Part shown: positions 42,186 to 42,232 of the stretch, one piece after another
How the letters are laid out: every line of letters starts with the position of its first letter
Numbering within the stretch: the first letter of the stretch is position 1
DNA from: Candidatus Coatesiibacteriota bacterium
GTDB lineage: Bacteria > RBG-13-66-14 > B26-G2 > WVWN01
Reading direction: 5' to 3'
Assembly: GCA_020356085.1 (NCBI GenBank)
Contig: CP070633.1
Coordinates: forward strand, 1,687,352 to 1,729,583
Length of the DNA: 42,232 bases
Notes under the pieces: model-generated
The model's database searches: none
What the model saw: only the letters and a program-made list of their open reading frames with translations
Told to the model about the DNA's origin: nothing
Position numbers and translations under genes: made by a program

Positions 42186-42232
42186 CGCGCCCGAGAGGAT
42201 TCGAACCTCCGGCCTATGGTTTAGGAAACCAC
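42186..42232 (-). tRNA. tRNA-Arg (anticodon CCT), 5' part cut by the window end
   Basis: Reading the minus strand, GTGGT-TTCCTAA-ACCAT is the anticodon arm with CCT (AGG codons, Arg). GGAGG-TTCGAAT-CCTCT is the T arm, followed by the acceptor strand CGGGCGC and discriminator G at 42186. CCA is not encoded. The 5' half (expected acceptor GCGCCCG) lies beyond the window. Confidence 0.88.

Overview
The window is a gene-dense, high-GC (roughly 60%) bacterial chromosome segment with no phage, insertion sequence or CRISPR array visible. The host is almost certainly a diderm (Gram-negative type): it carries kdsA and kdsD for Kdo synthesis, an LptC-like lipoprotein, several signal peptides and a likely second lipoprotein. 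The mix of housekeeping clusters, GT-C membrane proteins and uncharacterised genes would fit an uncultivated lineage. I cannot name the phylum from sequence alone.

Layout. 1-1416 is the 3' part of a TPR regulator. 1568-2311 is a secreted thioredoxin-fold (Omp28-like) protein whose frame is crossed by one in-frame TGA, exactly where the family has the first Cys of its CxxC motif. A bacterial-type SECIS hairpin follows directly, so I read it as a selenoprotein with a UxxC active site. This is the most exciting item in the window. Convergent to it is an arsenic operon (arsR, small CxxC thioredoxin, acr3) with a perfect 20-bp operator-like palindrome. Next come a dolichol-kinase-like gene, gltX, two membrane proteins, tRNA-Gln(CTG) and two radical SAM genes, with a DUF2461 gene between them. 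A flavin reductase, a probable DUF6125 protein and a lone PAS protein follow.

14.7-26.6 kb is a purine/nucleotide block behind a clear sigma-70 promoter: purC, a secreted unknown, purF, a CPBP-like membrane protein, purM, then comEB, purH, purD, purE, a Sua5-like gene, gmk, coaBC and a family-4 uracil-DNA glycosylase. Many of these genes overlap or nearly touch. purF, purD, purM, purE, purC and purH supply six enzymes of de novo IMP synthesis; gmk acts after IMP. purN/T, purL/Q/S, purB and purK are not here.

26.6-36.2 kb holds a GT-C membrane protein with a carbohydrate-binding-like tail, a Cys-rich membrane protein behind an unusual inverted-repeat promoter, an M3-type peptidase, kdsA-kdsD-lptC (outer-membrane LPS), nrdR, galT and glgA.

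36.2-42.2 kb is all on the minus strand: tRNA-Arg(CCT) (cut by the window end), a triple GYF_2-RDD membrane protein, two envelope proteins of unknown role and a TPR protein, sppA, a DUF4349 lipoprotein, and HU. Immediately after HU is a 29-codon gene for an extremely basic peptide resembling the AURKAIP1/COX24-like small ribosomal proteins, followed by a terminator shared with glgA.
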